Assembly (NCBI GenBank): GCA_018658605.1
Contig: JABHUV010000274.1
Span: 1-8,428, forward strand
Reading direction: 5' to 3'
DNA length: 8,428 nt
From: Planctomycetaceae bacterium
Lineage (GTDB): Bacteria; Planctomycetota; Planctomycetia; Pirellulales; Pirellulaceae
The notes under the pieces were generated by a model, which did no database searches, was not told the DNA's origin, and saw only the letters and a program-made list of their open reading frames with translations. A program made the translations under genes and the position numbers. Positions within the stretch are counted from its first letter, which is position 1. Each line of letters opens with the position of its first letter. Of the stretch, positions 7,171 through 8,428 are shown in pieces.

Positions 7171-8428
7171 CTATTGGTTTGTCCACGATAAATCGTGGTT
7201 CTTAATCGGCAGGTCGCGAACCCGCTTGCCGGTAGCTGCGAAGATGGCATTACACAAGGCCGGTGCGAACGAGCCTATACCAGTCTCGCCAACGCCACCG
7301 GGAGCGGCAGTGCTTTTGATAATATCGATGTTGATCTTTTGTGGAGCATCGGTCATTCGAGCTACCCGGAAACCGTCAAAGTTACTGTGAACCGCCCTGC
7401 CCTTCTTCATGGGCATTTCGCCAAACATGGCTTGTGAAATACCCATGATCGCGGCGCCCTCGACCTGAGCGTAAACGCGGTCCGGACTGACAATCGTCCC
7501 CGAGTCAATCGAGCACCAAACTCGGTCGACAGAGACGCTCCCCTTTTTCGTCACGGTAACTTCCACAACGTGGCCGGTATAGCCAAGAAAACTTCGGCAA
7601 CAGGCAATGCCCAGTCCCTGGCCTTGGGGTAAGTTAGCGTGCCGCGCCCAGTTAGAAAGTTTGGCCGCACGAGAAAGGACATTCTTGAGCCGACCGATAT
7701 CATAAGGATACTCTTTCGGATTGGCGCCTCTATTTCCGAGCTTAAACGCCGCCAAATCCAACTGTCGATCGTCACCGAGAATATCCAGCAGATATTCGTA
7801 TGGATCTACGCCGGCCGCCTGAGCAAGCTCGTCGGCAAATGAGGAGACAGCAAAGTTCTGAAAGATATGACAAACGGCGCGGAGCCAACCAATACGAGTA
7901 TGTGCCTTGGCTTTGCCAACTTCGACTTGAACGTTGGGTACGTCGTAGGGAAGGTCGGTCAGTCCCATTTCCGCTTCCCAAGTCGCAGGGGTATCCGCGC
8001 CGGCAGCAAAGGTTGAAGTAATGGATGGGTAAGCACCACGCATTAACCAACCCTCTGGCTTGCCTGCTGCATTAAGTCCCGCTTCGCAATGGACCGCGGA
8101 AATCGTATGAAAATAATCGTGCCGCAAATCGTCTTCTCGTGTCCAAGTTACATGGACTGGCTTTTTCAGAATGCGTGACAGTCGTGCTGCTTCGACACAG
8201 TAGTCAGGCTTGCTTTTCCGCCCGAATCCCGCGCCGAGTAAGGTCACGTCGCAATGTACTTGCTCGTTGGCAATACCCATTGCTGGCCCCACGGCTTGCT
8301 GTACGGCTTGCGGGTTCTGCGTCGCCGCTTTTAAATAGCACGATGTGACATTGCCTTGGTCATCGGTCTTTACATCAGCAACCGCACAGGTAGTTTCCAT
8401 GGGAGCGTGAGAAAGATGGGGCACAGAA
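7171..8428 (-). CDS. Molybdopterin-binding subunit, isoquinoline 1-oxidoreductase beta / xanthine dehydrogenase family, C-terminal part
   Basis: This is the C-terminal ~419 residues of a molybdenum hydroxylase large subunit. The frame stays open through the right edge. A GTG at 8424 should not be taken as the start, because the residues there (VPHLSHAPME) match an internal family motif of the type VPYLAHAxMEP; members are usually around 700 or more residues, so several hundred lie outside. Counting from that GTG: GAGFGRKS (64-71) is a conserved glycine-rich cofactor-pocket motif; VTWTREDDLRHDYFH (92-106) and FADELAQAAGVDPYEYLL (196-213) are typical; GYTGHVVEV (281-289) follows; and GGVGETGIGSFAPALCNAIF (376-395) carries the probable catalytic Glu380 of the GxGE motif. 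The protein ends shortly after RVRDLPI. Family knowledge: such subunits hold the Mo-molybdopterin cytosine dinucleotide cofactor and hydroxylate N-heterocycles or oxidise aldehydes, with a separate 2Fe-2S subunit (IorA-like). No such partner is in the window; it could be upstream, off the edge. The true substrate is unknown. The gene ends 89 bases from the convergent phosphoesterase gene. Confidence 0.9.
   Translation of the reverse strand, partial: SVPHLSHAPMETTCAVADVKTDDQGNVTSCYLKAATQNPQAVQQAVGPAMGIANEQVHCDVTLLGAGFGRKSKPDYCVEAARLSRILKKPVHVTWTREDDLRHDYFHTISAVHCEAGLNAAGKPEGWLMRGAYPSITSTFAAGADTPATWEAEMGLTDLPYDVPNVQVEVGKAKAHTRIGWLRAVCHIFQNFAVSSFADELAQAAGVDPYEYLLDILGDDRQLDLAAFKLGNRGANPKEYPYDIGRLKNVLSRAAKLSNWARHANLPQGQGLGIACCRSFLGYTGHVVEVTVTKKGSVSVDRVWCSIDSGTIVSPDRVYAQVEGAAIMGISQAMFGEMPMKKGRAVHSNFDGFRVARMTDAPQKINIDIIKSTAAPGGVGETGIGSFAPALCNAIFAATGKRVRDLPIKNHDLSWTNQ

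Noticed and set aside
8422..8424. GTG as a start codon for the molybdenum enzyme
   Set aside because: The residues around it match an internal conserved motif and the frame remains open to the edge, so the gene is cut by the window.
1..8428. CRISPR array, insertion sequence, tRNA or defence system
   Set aside because: I found no regularly spaced direct repeats, transposase or integrase motifs, tRNA-like arms or recognised defence domains. The nuclease-fold fusion carries an export signal, which argues against a cytoplasmic defence role.

Overview
The window looks like chromosomal DNA of a planctomycete, most plausibly a Pirellulales/Rhodopirellula-type bacterium; the lineage is an inference from gene content only. 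The basis is a gene pair almost diagnostic for Planctomycetota and their PVC relatives: a large protein with the PSCyt1, PSCyt2 (DUF1549) and PSD1 (DUF1553) domains, next to a Tat-exported DUF1501 protein. The base composition by eye is roughly balanced and even across the window. I see no insertion sequence, integrase, tRNA, rRNA or CRISPR array.

Layout. Positions 1-4938 hold a compact minus-strand cluster read from right to left. It starts with the PSCyt/PSD1 cytochrome-like protein (4938 to 1867). The DUF1501 protein follows after a 17-base gap (1849 to 434). An FG-GAP/VCBS-repeat protein follows after a 59-base gap (374 to beyond position 1, so only its N-terminal 124 residues are visible). 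All three carry export signals (Sec-like, Tat, Sec-like), so the likely operon equips the cell envelope or periplasm. Positions 4939-5155 are a divergent, AT-rich intergenic region with candidate promoters in both directions and a dyad in the leader of the plus-strand gene. Positions 5156-7081 hold a plus-strand, Tat-exported 641-residue fusion of a calcineurin-like metallophosphoesterase and an endonuclease/exonuclease/phosphatase (EEP) domain. After an 89-base convergent gap, positions 7171-8428 hold the C-terminal part of a minus-strand molybdenum hydroxylase large subunit of the isoquinoline 1-oxidoreductase beta (IorB)/xanthine dehydrogenase type, whose N-terminus lies beyond the right edge.

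How the genes may work together. The PSCyt/PSD1, DUF1501 and FG-GAP proteins probably act as one exported module. DUF1501 belongs to the alkaline phosphatase/sulfatase-like fold group, and the PSCyt protein has haem-type CXXCH motifs. The module's substrate cannot be read from the sequence. The double phosphoesterase is transcribed separately and could release phosphate from extracytoplasmic phosphodiesters. The molybdenum enzyme appears unrelated. The most unusual items are the two-nuclease-fold fusion, with its altered EEP motif, and the dyad-containing leader in front of it.
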